Shown here piece by piece: positions 20,994-31,575 of a stretch of 64,000 nucleotides of DNA; position 1 is the first letter of the stretch; each line of letters begins with the position of its first letter. Made by a program: the position numbers and the translations under genes. The stretch is from contig NZ_BAKK01000013.1 in assembly GCF_000614145.1 (NCBI RefSeq), positions 47,216 through 111,215 on the forward strand. The letters are read 5' to 3'. A model generated the notes under the pieces. That model saw only the letters and a list, made by a program, of their open reading frames with translations, searched no databases and was not told the origin of the DNA. This DNA is from Bacteroides faecichinchillae JCM 17102 (GTDB taxonomy: Bacteria > Bacteroidota > Bacteroidia > Bacteroidales > Bacteroidaceae).

Positions 20994-22331
20994 TTATTTC
21001 TTTCCGGCAGATACAGGCTGTCCGTTCCGGAAAAAATCTTCTATCTTTTGTTTGCTTTGAAGATCTTTCAACCAATTGGCGGCAGCATTGTAATAATTGC
21101 CCCTTACCAGCATACGACCTTCCTCTTCATTTTCTTCCGTTTGATTTTCTTTCTCATTCTTGGGGCATGTTTTCAAGAATGCTTCCAAGTACCGTTCTGT
21201 ATTCTTTTTATCTTTTAGATTGTAAAAGTAAATATAGGCTATTTCATATAATAATTTGTGGTTTTCCCTATCATATTTCTTATAACGTTCTTGAATGGAT
21301 TCTATTTGTTTTTGGTACATTTGGGCCATCTTATAGCAATCGGTCATCCCGGTATAAAGTCGTAACATTACGCTATCTTTGGGAATGGTTAGGTTAATTG
21401 CTTTTTCCAGATATTCTACTCCTTGTTTTTTCCATGATGTTTTAGCGCAGGTACGTCCCAGATAATAGAGGACATCAATATTCTCCGGTTGTTGCTTAAG
21501 AGCTGCTCCTAAGGGTGCATGGGCTTCATAATACTTATCGATTGCATAGTAACTGATTCCTAAGTAAAAACAAGTTTGGAAAGCATTATCTCCTTGATCG
21601 AAGAGGTGTTTATAACGCTGGATAGCGTTGGGATAATCTTTATTTAAGTAGTAAGCTAAAGCATTTAGACGATTGATGGCGATATTAGTAGAATCAATCT
21701 GGTGATATTTTTCTGTCACTTCAATAGCTTCATCATAAAAAGAGTTGGTAATACAGAGGACACATAGTTTAGCTGCTGATAAATAGTCGGATGGATATTT
21801 TTCCTGAATCTTATGGTAGCAATCCATAGCCGGTATGATTTGTTTCATTCCTTCAAAACATTGTGCCTGTAAGTGTAAGATGGTGGTGGAACTATCTGTT
21901 TCGATCATCATATTGTTTTCTTTTAATGCTTCTTGATATTTCTCTAAAGATAAAAGTAAAGTAATGTATTGAATACGTGCATATTTGTTTTTAGGAGCTA
22001 AAGCAATCGCTTGTTCATAGTATTTTAGTGCCTGATTGTTTCGCGCTAGTTTCCGGCAACAATCTGCGGCTTCGATAAATGCACGTGTATTGGTCGTATC
22101 TCTGGATATTACCTCTTGATAGGCAGTGAGGGCCTCTTTATTTAATCTTAGCCCTTGTAAAGCTTTTCCCTTTTGTAAGAGTAGTGGGACAGTCTGTTCT
22201 TTTTGCTCAATGAGAGAAAGTGCGGTCTCATAATCATAGTTAGCCATTGTTTCCTGAATTTGGTCTATGCGCTGAGCCTTTAATAGGGTAGTAGTGGAAC
22301 AGAGGAATAAAAGAAGAAGAACTTGTTTCAT
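20994..22331 (-). CDS. Secreted tetratricopeptide repeat protein
   Basis: A 445-residue protein with a signal peptide (MKQVLLLLFLCSTTTLLKAQ) and about ten TPR units from residue 25 to 390, for example ALKYYEQAIALAPKNKYARI and HAPLGAALKQQPENIDVLYY. A charged region and a basic tail follow. It is predicted periplasmic or lipid-facing and to act as a protein-protein scaffold; no enzymatic domain is seen. It appears monocistronic. Confidence 0.85.
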   Translation of the reverse strand: MKQVLLLLFLCSTTTLLKAQRIDQIQETMANYDYETALSLIEQKEQTVPLLLQKGKALQGLRLNKEALTAYQEVISRDTTNTRAFIEAADCCRKLARNNQALKYYEQAIALAPKNKYARIQYITLLLSLEKYQEALKENNMMIETDSSTTILHLQAQCFEGMKQIIPAMDCYHKIQEKYPSDYLSAAKLCVLCITNSFYDEAIEVTEKYHQIDSTNIAINRLNALAYYLNKDYPNAIQRYKHLFDQGDNAFQTCFYLGISYYAIDKYYEAHAPLGAALKQQPENIDVLYYLGRTCAKTSWKKQGVEYLEKAINLTIPKDSVMLRLYTGMTDCYKMAQMYQKQIESIQERYKKYDRENHKLLYEIAYIYFYNLKDKKNTERYLEAFLKTCPKNEKENQTEENEEEGRMLVRGNYYNAAANWLKDLQSKQKIEDFFRNGQPVSAGKK

Positions 22332-22473
22332 AAGTGATGATTTTAGTTTGTTGTTTATGAAAATGCAAGTTACTAAAATAATTGCGCTTACGAAATATCC
22401 GTAGGCGTTTTTTATAAGTTAACGTGATAAAATATTATAAGGAGAAGAGGCGAATATGTTGAGATGTAATAAA

Positions 22474-22505
22474 AAAGCCTCTTTCGATTTCGCGAGAGAG
22501 GCTTT
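22474..22505 (-). terminator. Terminator of the methylmalonyl-CoA decarboxylase operon
   Basis: AAAGCCTCT (22474-22482) pairs with AGAGGCTTT (22497-22505), and further CG-containing pairs close the loop. It lies 23 bp after the beta subunit stop, and on the minus strand is followed by TTTATTAC. Confidence 0.75.
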
Positions 22506-22527
22506 CTTATAATGATAGATGATTTGT

Positions 22528-23687
22528 TTACATCAAGAATCCAAGTAAGATACCGGCAGCAACAGCTGAACCGATTACCCCTGCTACGTTCGGACCCATA
22601 GCGTGCATTAACAAATAGTTGGTAGAATCATATTCTAGACCTACTACTTGAGAGATACGTGCAGAGTCAGGAACAGCAGATACACCTGCGTTACCTATTA
22701 ATGGGTTAATTTTGTTATCTTTCTTCAGGAATAAATTGAAGAATTTAACAAAAAGTACTCCCGAAGCAGTAGCAATGACAAATGACAATGCACCTAGAGC
22801 GAAAATTTTGATAGAATCCCAAGTCAGGAATTCTGATGCCTGTGTAGAAGCACCTACAGTCAGACCTAACAGAATTGTAATTGTATCAATCAACGGACCG
22901 CTTGCTGTATTGGCAAGACGACGAGTTACACCACTTTCTTTCAATAAGTTACCAAAGAACAGCATACCTAGCAAAGGCAAACCGGAAGGAACTAGGAAGC
23001 AAGTAAGCAGCAAACCAATGATCGGGAAAATAACCTTTTCTGTATGAGAAACAGCACGTGGAGGTTTCATACGAATCAAACGTTCGTGTTTCGTGGTGAG
23101 CAGTCGCATAATAGGCGGCTGTATCACTGGTACTAGCGCCATATAAGAATACGCAGATACTGCAATCGCTCCCATTAAGTTAGGTGCTAGTTTAGACGAA
23201 AGGAAGATTGCCGTTGGACCGTCGCTCCGCCAATGATACCAATAGCACCAGCCTGCATCGGATCGAATCCCATTTCAAGTGCAATCATATAAGCACCAAA
23301 AATACCAAACTGTGCAGCTGCACCGATTAACATTAATTTTGGGTTCGATATCAGTGCCGAGAAATCAGTCATGGCACCAATACCCAAGAAAATGAGTGGC
23401 GGATACCAACCAGATGTTACTCCCTGATATAATATATTCAACACAGAACCTTCTTCATAAATACCGACTTTCAAACCGGCTTCCATGTTGAAAGGTATAT
23501 TACCGATTAATATGCCGAATCCGATAGGAATCAGCAACATTGGTTCAAACTCCTTAGCAACCGCCAGATAGATGAAAAATAAACCTATCACAATCATAGC
23601 GATATGTCCTATGGTAGCGTTCGCAAATCCCGTATAAGTCCAGAAGTCAGCTAAGTTGTTTCCTAAAAAGCTAATAAAATCTCCCAT
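22528..23687 (-). pseudogene. mmdB: Methylmalonyl-CoA decarboxylase beta subunit (OadB/MmdB type, frameshifted)
   Basis: Two frames, from an ATG at 23687 (MGDFISFLGNNLADF) and from about 23223 to 22528, form one sodium-pumping decarboxylase beta subunit of about 386 residues. Inserting one G at about 23223 restores the family hallmark GGADGPTAIF with the sodium-binding Asp, then [13 protein letters not shown]. The TTG-initiated extension to 23696 is not needed: the ATG lies 2 bases beyond the biotin carrier stop. The break falls in the most conserved motif, so either this copy is inactive or, more likely given the other indels, the base is missing from the read. A second, intact paralogue is at 12127-13362. 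Confidence 0.88.
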
Positions 23688-23688
23688 A

Positions 23689-24126
23689 TCATTCAATAAT
23701 TACGAGGTCATTACCTTCAAGAACTGAATCTCCCTTATTTACGTTGATAGCAGTAATTTTACCATCTTTATCAGCGTTGATATTGTTTTCCATTTTCATG
23801 GCTTCCAGGATAATAATAGTCTGTCCTTTCTTTACTGTGTCACCTACATTCACTTTAATATCGAGGATCACACCAGGAAGTGGAGACTTCACACCTGATT
23901 TGCCGCTGGAAGCTACAGCAGGTTTTACTACTTGCGTCGTAGGAGTAGCGGGAGCAGTCGATACCGGACGTACAACTGGCTTTACTACAGTTTGCTTCAC
24001 CGGTTGTTGCTCCATTTCTACTTTATAAGGAGTACCGTTCACTTCTACATGAGCGATATTATCTTCAATATCTCCAATCGTTACTTTATATAAGTTACCA
24101 TTGATTTTATATTTATATTCTTTCAT
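23689..24126 (-). CDS. mmdC: Biotin carboxyl carrier subunit of methylmalonyl-CoA decarboxylase
   Basis: A 145-residue protein with a short N-terminal beta domain, a proline/alanine/valine-rich flexible linker (about 40-75), and a C-terminal biotinyl domain with EAMKMENN, whose lysine is the biotinylation site. It shuttles the carboxyl group from the carboxyltransferase (25093-26646) to the membrane beta subunit. It lies between the gamma-like and beta subunit genes; its TGA ends one base before the beta ATG. Confidence 0.93.
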   Translation of the reverse strand: MKEYKYKINGNLYKVTIGDIEDNIAHVEVNGTPYKVEMEQQPVKQTVVKPVVRPVSTAPATPTTQVVKPAVASSGKSGVKSPLPGVILDIKVNVGDTVKKGQTIIILEAMKMENNINADKDGKITAINVNKGDSVLEGNDLVIIE

Positions 24127-24150
24127 CGTTTTATCTTTTTATTGAGTGAC

Positions 24151-25071
24151 TTACTTTTTGTTGGGAGTTTCACGCAGTGTATAAATCTTCGAACTCCATG
24201 GTGAATAGCTCCGTTTCACACGAGTGATGGTCAGCACTGTTTCTTCTACGTCGTGTACATCACTTTGCATCTCATGCAGGGCCATAGCAATAGCAGCATA
24301 AACATCGCCCGGAGCTTGTGTCAATTCTTTCGCTTCATGCTTATCGATACCTTTAGCCCTCATTGCATTACGTTTGCTCAGATTGACAGAGATTTTACCA
24401 ACAATTTTGAAAGCGATATAAAGAAGAATTAAGCCTGTAAATACGACGCTCATAGCAGAAATGGACATACCGATACCGACAGCATCATGCTCTTCGAATT
24501 TCTCCATTTTAGCATTACTGTTGATCGTTTTGTTGTTAGTGCTTGGAGTCACATATTTGTCAGGAGATCCACCTTTTACTTCCCATTGACCAGCGGCATC
24601 GCTGACACGTGCATACGATTCGTTAGCAGACAGAGTCCCTGCAGGAACCACAATTTGGTCAATCAACTTACGACCTGAATCGAATAAACCAATCCAGTTG
24701 TCAGTCTGTGTATTTAACTTGAAGTTGGTGTGGAATGTTCCACGGTTAGGTTCGCCGTCTGCCCAGAATAAAGCGTGTTGACGCGGTTTTACCAAGGTTA
24801 GTACGTCTCCTTTAGGAATAAAGTATGTTACAGTATCCCCAGGCTGATTGCTTACTTTGAGCAGCCAGCCGGCCAGATCGGCACTACCGTATGATCTGTT
24901 GAATATTTCAATCCATGCACTGTGTAATCCGTAGTCGTCTTGAAAGTTACTTTGATTGTCAATCAGTACTTCATTCAGTAGCAATTTATTGTTTGATTTT
25001 TGTTCTTGGCAAGAGCACAAACCAATCAACATCAACATGGAAAGGAATATTCCGATTTTGGTTTTATTCAT
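24151..25071 (-). CDS. Lamin-tail-domain/OadG fusion, gamma-like subunit of the decarboxylase
   Basis: A 306-residue protein with an N-terminal lipoprotein-like signal (MLIGLCSCQ) and an extracytoplasmic lamin-tail-like domain at about 30-165 (LNEVLIDN, WIEIFNRSYGSADLAGWLL, FKLNTQTDNWIGLFD). One transmembrane helix follows at about 195-225 (GIGMSISAMSVVFTGLILLY), with the OadG-type start, then a cytoplasmic tail. In this family the helix plays the gamma role of holding the pump together; the added periplasmic domain is unusual and its ligand unknown. Operon position between carboxyltransferase and biotin carrier supports the gamma assignment. Confidence 0.85.
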   Translation of the reverse strand: MNKTKIGIFLSMLMLIGLCSCQEQKSNNKLLLNEVLIDNQSNFQDDYGLHSAWIEIFNRSYGSADLAGWLLKVSNQPGDTVTYFIPKGDVLTLVKPRQHALFWADGEPNRGTFHTNFKLNTQTDNWIGLFDSGRKLIDQIVVPAGTLSANESYARVSDAAGQWEVKGGSPDKYVTPSTNNKTINSNAKMEKFEEHDAVGIGMSISAMSVVFTGLILLYIAFKIVGKISVNLSKRNAMRAKGIDKHEAKELTQAPGDVYAAIAMALHEMQSDVHDVEETVLTITRVKRSYSPWSSKIYTLRETPNKK

Positions 25072-25092
25072 AATCGTTTTTCTTTTTAATGT

Positions 25093-26646
25093 TTACAATG
25101 GAATGTTACCATGCTTCTTAGAAGGATTGGCTAATTTCTTAGTCTGCAACTGTTGCAAGGCACGAATGATCCGGAAACGAGTATTACGCGGTTCGATAAC
25201 ATCATCGATGTAGCCATACTTAGCTGCATTATAAGGATTAGCAAATAATTTAGTGTATTCTGCTTCTTTTTCTGCAAGGAATTGAGCCGGGTTTTCTTGA
25301 TCTTTAGCTTCTCTCGCATAAAGTACTTCTACAGCACCAGCACCACCCATAACAGCGATTTCGGCTGTTGGCCATGCATAATTCATATCACCACGAAGTT
25401 GTTTACAGCTCATTACGATGTGAGAACCACCATATGATTTACGTAGAGTGACCGTAACTTTCGGAACTGTAGCTTCTCCGTAAGCATATAATAATTTTGC
25501 CCCGTGCAGGATAACACCATTATATTCCTGTCCTGTTCCCGGAAGGAATCCCGGAACGTCTACTAATGATACGATTGGAATGTTGAATGCATCACAGAAA
25601 CGAACGAAGCGCGCACCTTTACGGGATGCGTTGCTGTCTAGTACACCTGCCAAATATTTGGGCTGATTAGCAACAATACCAACAGATTGTCCGTTGAAAC
25701 GTGCAAAACCAATGATGATATTTTTTGCGAAGTCTTTCTGAACTTCAAGGAACTCACCATTATCGACAATTGCACCGATTATTTCATACATATCGTATGG
25801 CTTATTCGGATTGTCAGGTATGATTTCGTTCAGTGAATCTTCCAGACGGTCAATTGGATCTGTACAATCTATATAAGGAGGCTCTTCCAAATTGTTTTGA
25901 GGGATATAACCTAGTAATTTGCGGATTAGAGCCAAACCTTCTTCTTCGGTAGAAGCTGTGAAATGAGTAACACCGGATTTAGTAGAGTGTACGCTTGCAC
26001 CACCTAAATTTTCCTGAGATACATCTTCACCTGTTACAGTCTTTACAACTTTCGGTCCGGTAAGGAACATATAAGAAGTTCCTTCCATCATCAATGTGAA
26101 GTCAGTCAGTGCCGGAGAATAAACCGCACCACCCGCACAAGGACCAAAGATACCTGAGATTTGAGGAATCACACCAGAAGCAAGTATATTGCGTTGGAAA
26201 ATTTCTGCGTAACCTGCTAATGCATTGATACCTTCCTGAATACGTGCACCACCTGAATCGTTAATACCGATACAAGGAGCACCCATCTTCATTGCTTGAT
26301 CCATGATTTTACAGATCTTAAGAGACATAGTTTCTGACAATGAACCAGCAGAAACGGTAAAGTCTTGTGCAAAGATATATACCAGACGACCTTCGATTGT
26401 GCCGCAACCGGTTACTACACCATCGCCAGGATAATGTTTTTTCTCCATGCCGAAGTTGGTACATCTATGTTCAACGAACATATCCATTTCTTCGAAGCTA
26501 CCTTCGTCAAGCAACATAGCTATGCGTTCGCGTGCTGTGTATTTACCTTTTTCATGTTGTTTGGTAATTGCTTTTTCACCGCCTCCAATACGCGCTACGG
26601 AACGGCGTTCGATAAGCTCTTTAATTTTGTCAAGTTGATTACTCAT
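25093..26646 (-). CDS. mmdA: Acyl-CoA carboxyltransferase subunit (methylmalonyl-CoA decarboxylase alpha / propionyl-CoA carboxylase type)
   Basis: A 517-residue cytoplasmic carboxyltransferase with N- and C-terminal crotonase-like halves. Motifs include [43 protein letters not shown] and [13 protein letters not shown], which form the CoA and biotin pockets. It moves the carboxyl group of (S)-methylmalonyl-CoA to the biotin of the carrier protein, giving propionyl-CoA in the succinate-to-propionate route. The following genes encode a sodium pump rather than a biotin carboxylase, which favours the decarboxylase over a carboxylase role. Confidence 0.93.
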   Translation of the reverse strand: MSNQLDKIKELIERRSVARIGGGEKAITKQHEKGKYTARERIAMLLDEGSFEEMDMFVEHRCTNFGMEKKHYPGDGVVTGCGTIEGRLVYIFAQDFTVSAGSLSETMSLKICKIMDQAMKMGAPCIGINDSGGARIQEGINALAGYAEIFQRNILASGVIPQISGIFGPCAGGAVYSPALTDFTLMMEGTSYMFLTGPKVVKTVTGEDVSQENLGGASVHSTKSGVTHFTASTEEEGLALIRKLLGYIPQNNLEEPPYIDCTDPIDRLEDSLNEIIPDNPNKPYDMYEIIGAIVDNGEFLEVQKDFAKNIIIGFARFNGQSVGIVANQPKYLAGVLDSNASRKGARFVRFCDAFNIPIVSLVDVPGFLPGTGQEYNGVILHGAKLLYAYGEATVPKVTVTLRKSYGGSHIVMSCKQLRGDMNYAWPTAEIAVMGGAGAVEVLYAREAKDQENPAQFLAEKEAEYTKLFANPYNAAKYGYIDDVIEPRNTRFRIIRALQQLQTKKLANPSKKHGNIPL

Positions 26647-26675
26647 GAGTTCTTGTAGTTTTTAGAGTTTATAGA

Positions 26676-27078
26676 TTAATGTTCGCAGAGTTCTGTTAAT
26701 ACTCCCAAAGTAGATTTCGGGTGAAGGAAAGCGATATTCAATCCTTCTGCACCTTTGCGGGGAGCTTTGTCGATTAAACGGATCTCTTTGCTTTCTGCTT
26801 CTGTCAAAGCATCAGCCACACCGTCTTCTACTGCGAATGCAACATGGTGCACACCCACTCCTTTATTTTCAATGAATTTAGCAATAGTACTTTCAGGGCA
26901 GGTTGGTTCCAATAACTCAATTTTTGTTTCACCTACTTTTAAGAAAGCTGTTCTTACTTTTTGGTCTTCTACTGTTTCGATGTTGTAACATTTCAAACCT
27001 AATACATTTTCGTAGTAAGGAAGGGCTTCTTCAATGCTTTTTACGGCAATGCAGATGCTCAATGTGTGAAATCTTCAT
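26676..27078 (-). pseudogene. mce: Methylmalonyl-CoA epimerase (N-terminal frameshift, probably sequencing error)
   Basis: A vicinal-oxygen-chelate protein that interconverts the (R) and (S) epimers of methylmalonyl-CoA, supplying the decarboxylase encoded just downstream. The open frame of 128 residues can only start at a TTG (27062). An ATG at 27078 reads MKISHIEHL and then leaves frame; restoring two G residues at about 27052 gives HLGIAVKSIEEALPYYENVL and a 134-residue protein of normal length. Metal ligands are seen in IEHL, VGVHHVAFAV and VLTELCEH. It is the first gene of the operon; the region 27079-27253 must hold the promoter, with no clear consensus. Confidence 0.9.
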
Positions 27079-27253
27079 AACGAATTTATTTTAAATTGAT
27101 TTTAAATCTGTTTTTGCATAGCATAAAACAAGCACAAAGAAAGACATTTCTTACCTAATAAAGAAATTTTTCAGCATTTAATTATTGGACGATAAAAGAT
27201 AAAAAGTGGTAAGAATGAAGGATAAAGGAACTTTTGCAATCCTGAGATTACAT

Positions 27254-28252
27254 TTATACATAGAATTTGACCAGTAACTTGTTGAGCCAAGCCCAATTAA
27301 CACGAAACCAACGACGTGTGCTACTTTGTTTACCCCCGAAACGGAGTACAAAATCACGATAACCATGCTTGCGGAATGGTAGTCCCACATCCATAAATTC
27401 CATATGGCTGATACCACGTTCGTGTGCATCTTCTAATGCTTTCCATACGGCTAATATACCTGGGTATTGTAACGCATAAGTTTTTCGCATCCCTCCCGAA
27501 AACCAGAGATAAGCATTATCTTCAGAGTAAATACAAACAGCTCCTCCAATGATTTTCTCTTTATATTTGACAATGAATATTTTTCCTTGCTTTCCTTTGA
27601 TTAGTAGGTTGTGCATGTGACTGAAAAAGTCTTTATTAGGAAAATAGCGGCGTATACGGGATGAATATATTTTATGCAGCATGTGCGAAAAATCCTTTAT
27701 TTCTTCTACGGTGTGTGCCTCTTTCACTATTGCTCCATTATGAAGTCCTTTTTTTACTTGGCGAATGCGAGATGGGCTAAATCTATCTTCTACTTTTTTC
27801 ATGCTGTGAAGAGAGTTACGGACACGCAACCAATTGACCGGAAAATATCCGTTACTTCGAAAAAAACGATAGCCGAACATCGAATTTTCCAGATTTCTAA
27901 ATTCGATGAGAAGACAAGTGCGGGAAGCCTCCTGAGTCAAATGTTCAAGAATCTCTCCAAAGATTTCTTCTTCCTTTTCTTTGTTGAGATGCGAAGGCTC
28001 AAATAACAGTTCTCCTAATCCATATACAACACATTGTTTGGTGAGTGAGGAGGGAAGCCACTTTCGGGTTTTACGAATAGCGGCTAATAAGCGTGCCACT
28101 GGTTTATCGTCTTCTGTTGCTACAATTAGGAGAGGCATATACCCTGGAGTCGCTTCATAAATTTGAAACAACTCTTTTGAATGAAATGTGTTTTTTCCCG
28201 GTAAATCGGGAATATCCTTTCCACGATAATATGTAGTTAATTTAAGTGGCAT
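27254..28252 (-). CDS. GNAT/FemAB-like acyltransferase family protein
   Basis: A 332-residue cytoplasmic protein with two acyltransferase-like halves, as in FemAB/BioF2-type GNAT proteins. The C-terminal half has GKIFIVKYKEKIIGGAVCIY, YPGILAVWKALEDAHERG and MEFMDVGLPFRKHGYRDFVL. The N-terminal half has PLLIVATEDDKPVARLLAAI. Substrate unknown; aminoacyl or acyl transfer to a cell-surface component is a family-level guess. A minus-strand -7-like box TAAATTTG at 28258-28265 is only six bases from the ATG, so the transcript would be nearly leaderless if that box is used. Confidence 0.75.
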   Translation of the reverse strand: MPLKLTTYYRGKDIPDLPGKNTFHSKELFQIYEATPGYMPLLIVATEDDKPVARLLAAIRKTRKWLPSSLTKQCVVYGLGELLFEPSHLNKEKEEEIFGEILEHLTQEASRTCLLIEFRNLENSMFGYRFFRSNGYFPVNWLRVRNSLHSMKKVEDRFSPSRIRQVKKGLHNGAIVKEAHTVEEIKDFSHMLHKIYSSRIRRYFPNKDFFSHMHNLLIKGKQGKIFIVKYKEKIIGGAVCIYSEDNAYLWFSGGMRKTYALQYPGILAVWKALEDAHERGISHMEFMDVGLPFRKHGYRDFVLRFGGKQSSTRRWFRVNWAWLNKLLVKFYV

Positions 28253-28342
28253 AAGTACAAATTTACACTTTTTATTTGTCTTTCAACAAAAAGAGGAATA
28301 TTTTTGTTGAAAATGTCATAACTGAAAAAGAGATTTTTCTTT

Positions 28343-28350
28343 TATCTTTG
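28343..28350 (+). promoter_or_regulatory. Carbonic anhydrase promoter, -7 box TATCTTTG
   Basis: A perfect TAnnTTTG box 34 bp before the carbonic anhydrase ATG. The region is shared with the divergent acyltransferase gene. Confidence 0.6.
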
Positions 28351-28384
28351 TGTGTCTACTAACCTTTAAACACTGATTAAAATT

Positions 28385-28926
28385 ATGATTGAAGAAATGC
28401 TTGCCTACAATAAACAGTTTGTAGAGAATGAGGGGTATAAAGAGTATATAACCAATAAATATCCTGATAAGAAGGTAGCGATTCTTTCTTGTATGGATAC
28501 TCGGCTGACTGCTTTACTTCCGGCTGCATTGGTATAAAGAATGGAGATGTGAAAATGATTAAGAATGCCGGGGGTGTCATTTCTCATCCCTTTGGTAGTG
28601 TCATTCGTAGTTTGTTAGTAGCAATCTATGAACTGGGAGTCGAAGATATTATGGTAATTGCTCATTCCGATTGTGGCGCTTGTCATATGCATAGTGAGGA
28701 AATGATTGAGAAGATGGAAGCTCGTGGAGTCAATGCCGATTACATTGATATGATGCGTTTTTGTGGAGTAGATTTTCATTCTTGGCTCGATGGCTTTGAA
28801 GATACAGAAAAGTCAGTACGTGGTACGGTAGATTTTATAGTCCGTCATCCTTTGATTCCTTCAGATATAAGAGTGCATGGATTTATCATTGATTCTACTA
28901 CTGGGGAATTATCGAGAATCATTTAG
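28385..28926 (+). pseudogene. Beta-class carbonic anhydrase (frameshifted, probably sequencing error)
   Basis: This enzyme hydrates CO2 to bicarbonate, which would feed the carboxylation reactions of a succinate-producing Bacteroides. The ATG at 28385 starts MIEEMLAYNKQFVE and runs through the zinc motif SCMDTRL, then stops at ALV. One extra G at about 28531 restores ALGIKNGDVKMIKNAGG and then HSDCGACHM. Cys of SCMDTR, His and Cys of HSDCGAC are the zinc ligands, and the CxDxR dyad is intact. The repaired protein has 180 residues, typical of the short type. It ends in a TAG stop, followed by a terminator. Confidence 0.9.
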
Positions 28927-28951
28927 TTCCTAATAGATTCTTAAAGGTATT

Positions 28952-29131
28952 TTAATAAAATAAATAAGGCAGCTTCACATTAGCTGCCTTTATCTTTTTG
29001 CGGTTGTATACTTTCTTTGACTGGTGCACTCTCTTATGACAGATAGGGTGACCGTACATCTTTATTTCAGCCTCCCGGCTGGCTTTGCGATTCGCTTTAA
29101 TGTAATCGTCTTGTGTAATTCGTTTTTTCAT
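28952..29131 (-). CDS. Small basic conserved protein
   Basis: A 59-residue reading frame from the ATG at 29131 encodes MKKRITQDDYIKANRKASRE, then YGHPICHKRVHQSKKVYNRK, and a hydrophobic end. It is very basic, with one Cys and three His residues, and resembles small conserved hypothetical proteins common in Bacteroides; function unknown. Its 3' end overlaps the terminator of the convergent carbonic anhydrase gene, so the hairpin is part of both transcripts. The frame was found by translating the minus strand, as it is short. Confidence 0.65.
   Translation of the reverse strand: MKKRITQDDYIKANRKASREAEIKMYGHPICHKRVHQSKKVYNRKKIKAANVKLPYLFY
28966..28990 (+). terminator. Carbonic anhydrase terminator
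   Basis: AAGGCAGCT (28966-28974) and AGCTGCCTT (28982-28990) form a perfect 9-bp stem with a 7-nt loop, followed by TATCTTTTTG. It starts 39 bp after the carbonic anhydrase stop. Confidence 0.8.
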
Positions 29132-29275
29132 GATTCATTTCTCTTTTCTTGATGCAAAGATACAATTAATTCTTCATTTAATAGAGGTATCCTTTGCCTT
29201 TTCATAGAGTAGGTAGTACTTTGACAATGGAAAATGAAAAACAAACTTTTATTTCTTATTACGCTCGGTTTACAC

Positions 29276-29283
29276 TATCTTTG
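29276..29283 (+). promoter_or_regulatory. Nitroreductase operon promoter, -7 box TATCTTTG
   Basis: A perfect TAnnTTTG box. The expected transcript start near 29289 leaves only about 9 nt before the ATG at 29298 but about 27 nt before the ATG at 29316, which favours the later start for the gene. Confidence 0.6.
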
Positions 29284-29315
29284 CATACATTAATCATATG
29301 AAACCGCAAAATAAT

Positions 29316-29852
29316 ATGGAAAATTTCAGTGAATTGATAAAGAACCGTCGCAGTATGCGTAAGTTTACTGATGAAGAACTCACTCAGGATCAGGTAGTAA
29401 CTTTGATGAAGGCAGCATTGATGGCGCCCACATCCAAGCGTAGTAATAGTTGGCAGTTTGTTGTAGTAGATGATAAAGAGATATTGAAAGAATTGTCACA
29501 TTGTAAAGAACAAGCTTCTGCTTTTATAGCTGATGCAGCTTTGGCGATTGTCGTGACAGCGGATCCATTGGCGAGCGATGTTTGGATTGAGGATGCTGCT
29601 ATTGCTTCTATTATGATTCAACTGCAAGCTGAAGATTTGGGATTGGGTAGTTGTTGGGTACAGGTTCGTGAACGTTTTACAGCTACTGGAATGCCATCAG
29701 GCGAATTTGTTCATGGAGTATTGGACATTCCTTTGCAACTTCAGGTTCTTTCTGTAATAGCCATAGGTTATAAAGGGATGGAGCGGAAACCTTTCAATGA
29801 AGAGCATTTACAATGGGAAAAAATTCATATCAATAAGTTTGGGGGAAAATAA
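29316..29852 (+). CDS. Nitroreductase family protein
   Basis: A 178-residue FMN-dependent oxidoreductase of the nitroreductase fold, predicted to be a homodimer in the cytoplasm. It opens ENFSELIKNRRSMRKFTDEE with the flavin-binding RRSxRxF motif. APTSKRSNSWQFVVV and the central helix AAIASIMIQLQAEDLGLGSCW follow, and near the end comes AIGYKGMERKPF. The natural substrate is unknown. An ATG at 29298 would add six residues (MKPQNN). It leads a five-gene plus-strand run ending with maf. Confidence 0.88.
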   Translation: MENFSELIKNRRSMRKFTDEELTQDQVVTLMKAALMAPTSKRSNSWQFVVVDDKEILKELSHCKEQASAFIADAALAIVVTADPLASDVWIEDAAIASIMIQLQAEDLGLGSCWVQVRERFTATGMPSGEFVHGVLDIPLQLQVLSVIAIGYKGMERKPFNEEHLQWEKIHINKFGGK

Positions 29853-29854
29853 AA

Positions 29855-30190
29855 ATGGCTACTGCAAAAGCAAATAATCACAAGGATACTTATAAGGCTA
29901 CTGCTGTTTCTCTGATTGTCATTGGATTACTTTTTTTGATCGATAAGTTTATTCATTTCGCTTCTATCGGGTTACCTTGGGTGATGAATAAAGACAATCT
30001 ATTGTTGTATGCTTCTATTTGTTTTCTGATTTTTAAACGGGACAAGTCGGTAGGATGTGTATTACTAGCACTATGGCTAGTTATGAATATCGGATTAGTG
30101 ATGTCATTGCTTGGTTCGTTGTCCGGTTATTTGTTGCCGCTTGCATTACTATTGGTAGGAGGTATTTTATTGTTAGTTGCAAGGCGATAA
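29855..30190 (+). CDS. Small multi-pass membrane protein
   Basis: A 111-residue protein with a short basic N-terminus (MATAKANNHKDTYK) and three to four hydrophobic helices at about 17-32, 46-60, 66-85 and 88-108, ending in ARR. No known catalytic motif is seen. It may belong to the LiaF-type transmembrane group, which I cannot confirm. It starts 2 bp after the nitroreductase stop and is surely co-transcribed. Confidence 0.7.
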   Translation: MATAKANNHKDTYKATAVSLIVIGLLFLIDKFIHFASIGLPWVMNKDNLLLYASICFLIFKRDKSVGCVLLALWLVMNIGLVMSLLGSLSGYLLPLALLLVGGILLLVARR

Positions 30191-30205
30191 TATGGAGAAA
30201 AGAAG

Positions 30206-31502
<1,297 letters not shown>

Positions 31503-31575
31503 GAATGGAATATAGAATCAGTTTACAGTTAATAGAAATTTTATCTATAGTTATATTATTAATATTGAGATTGCT

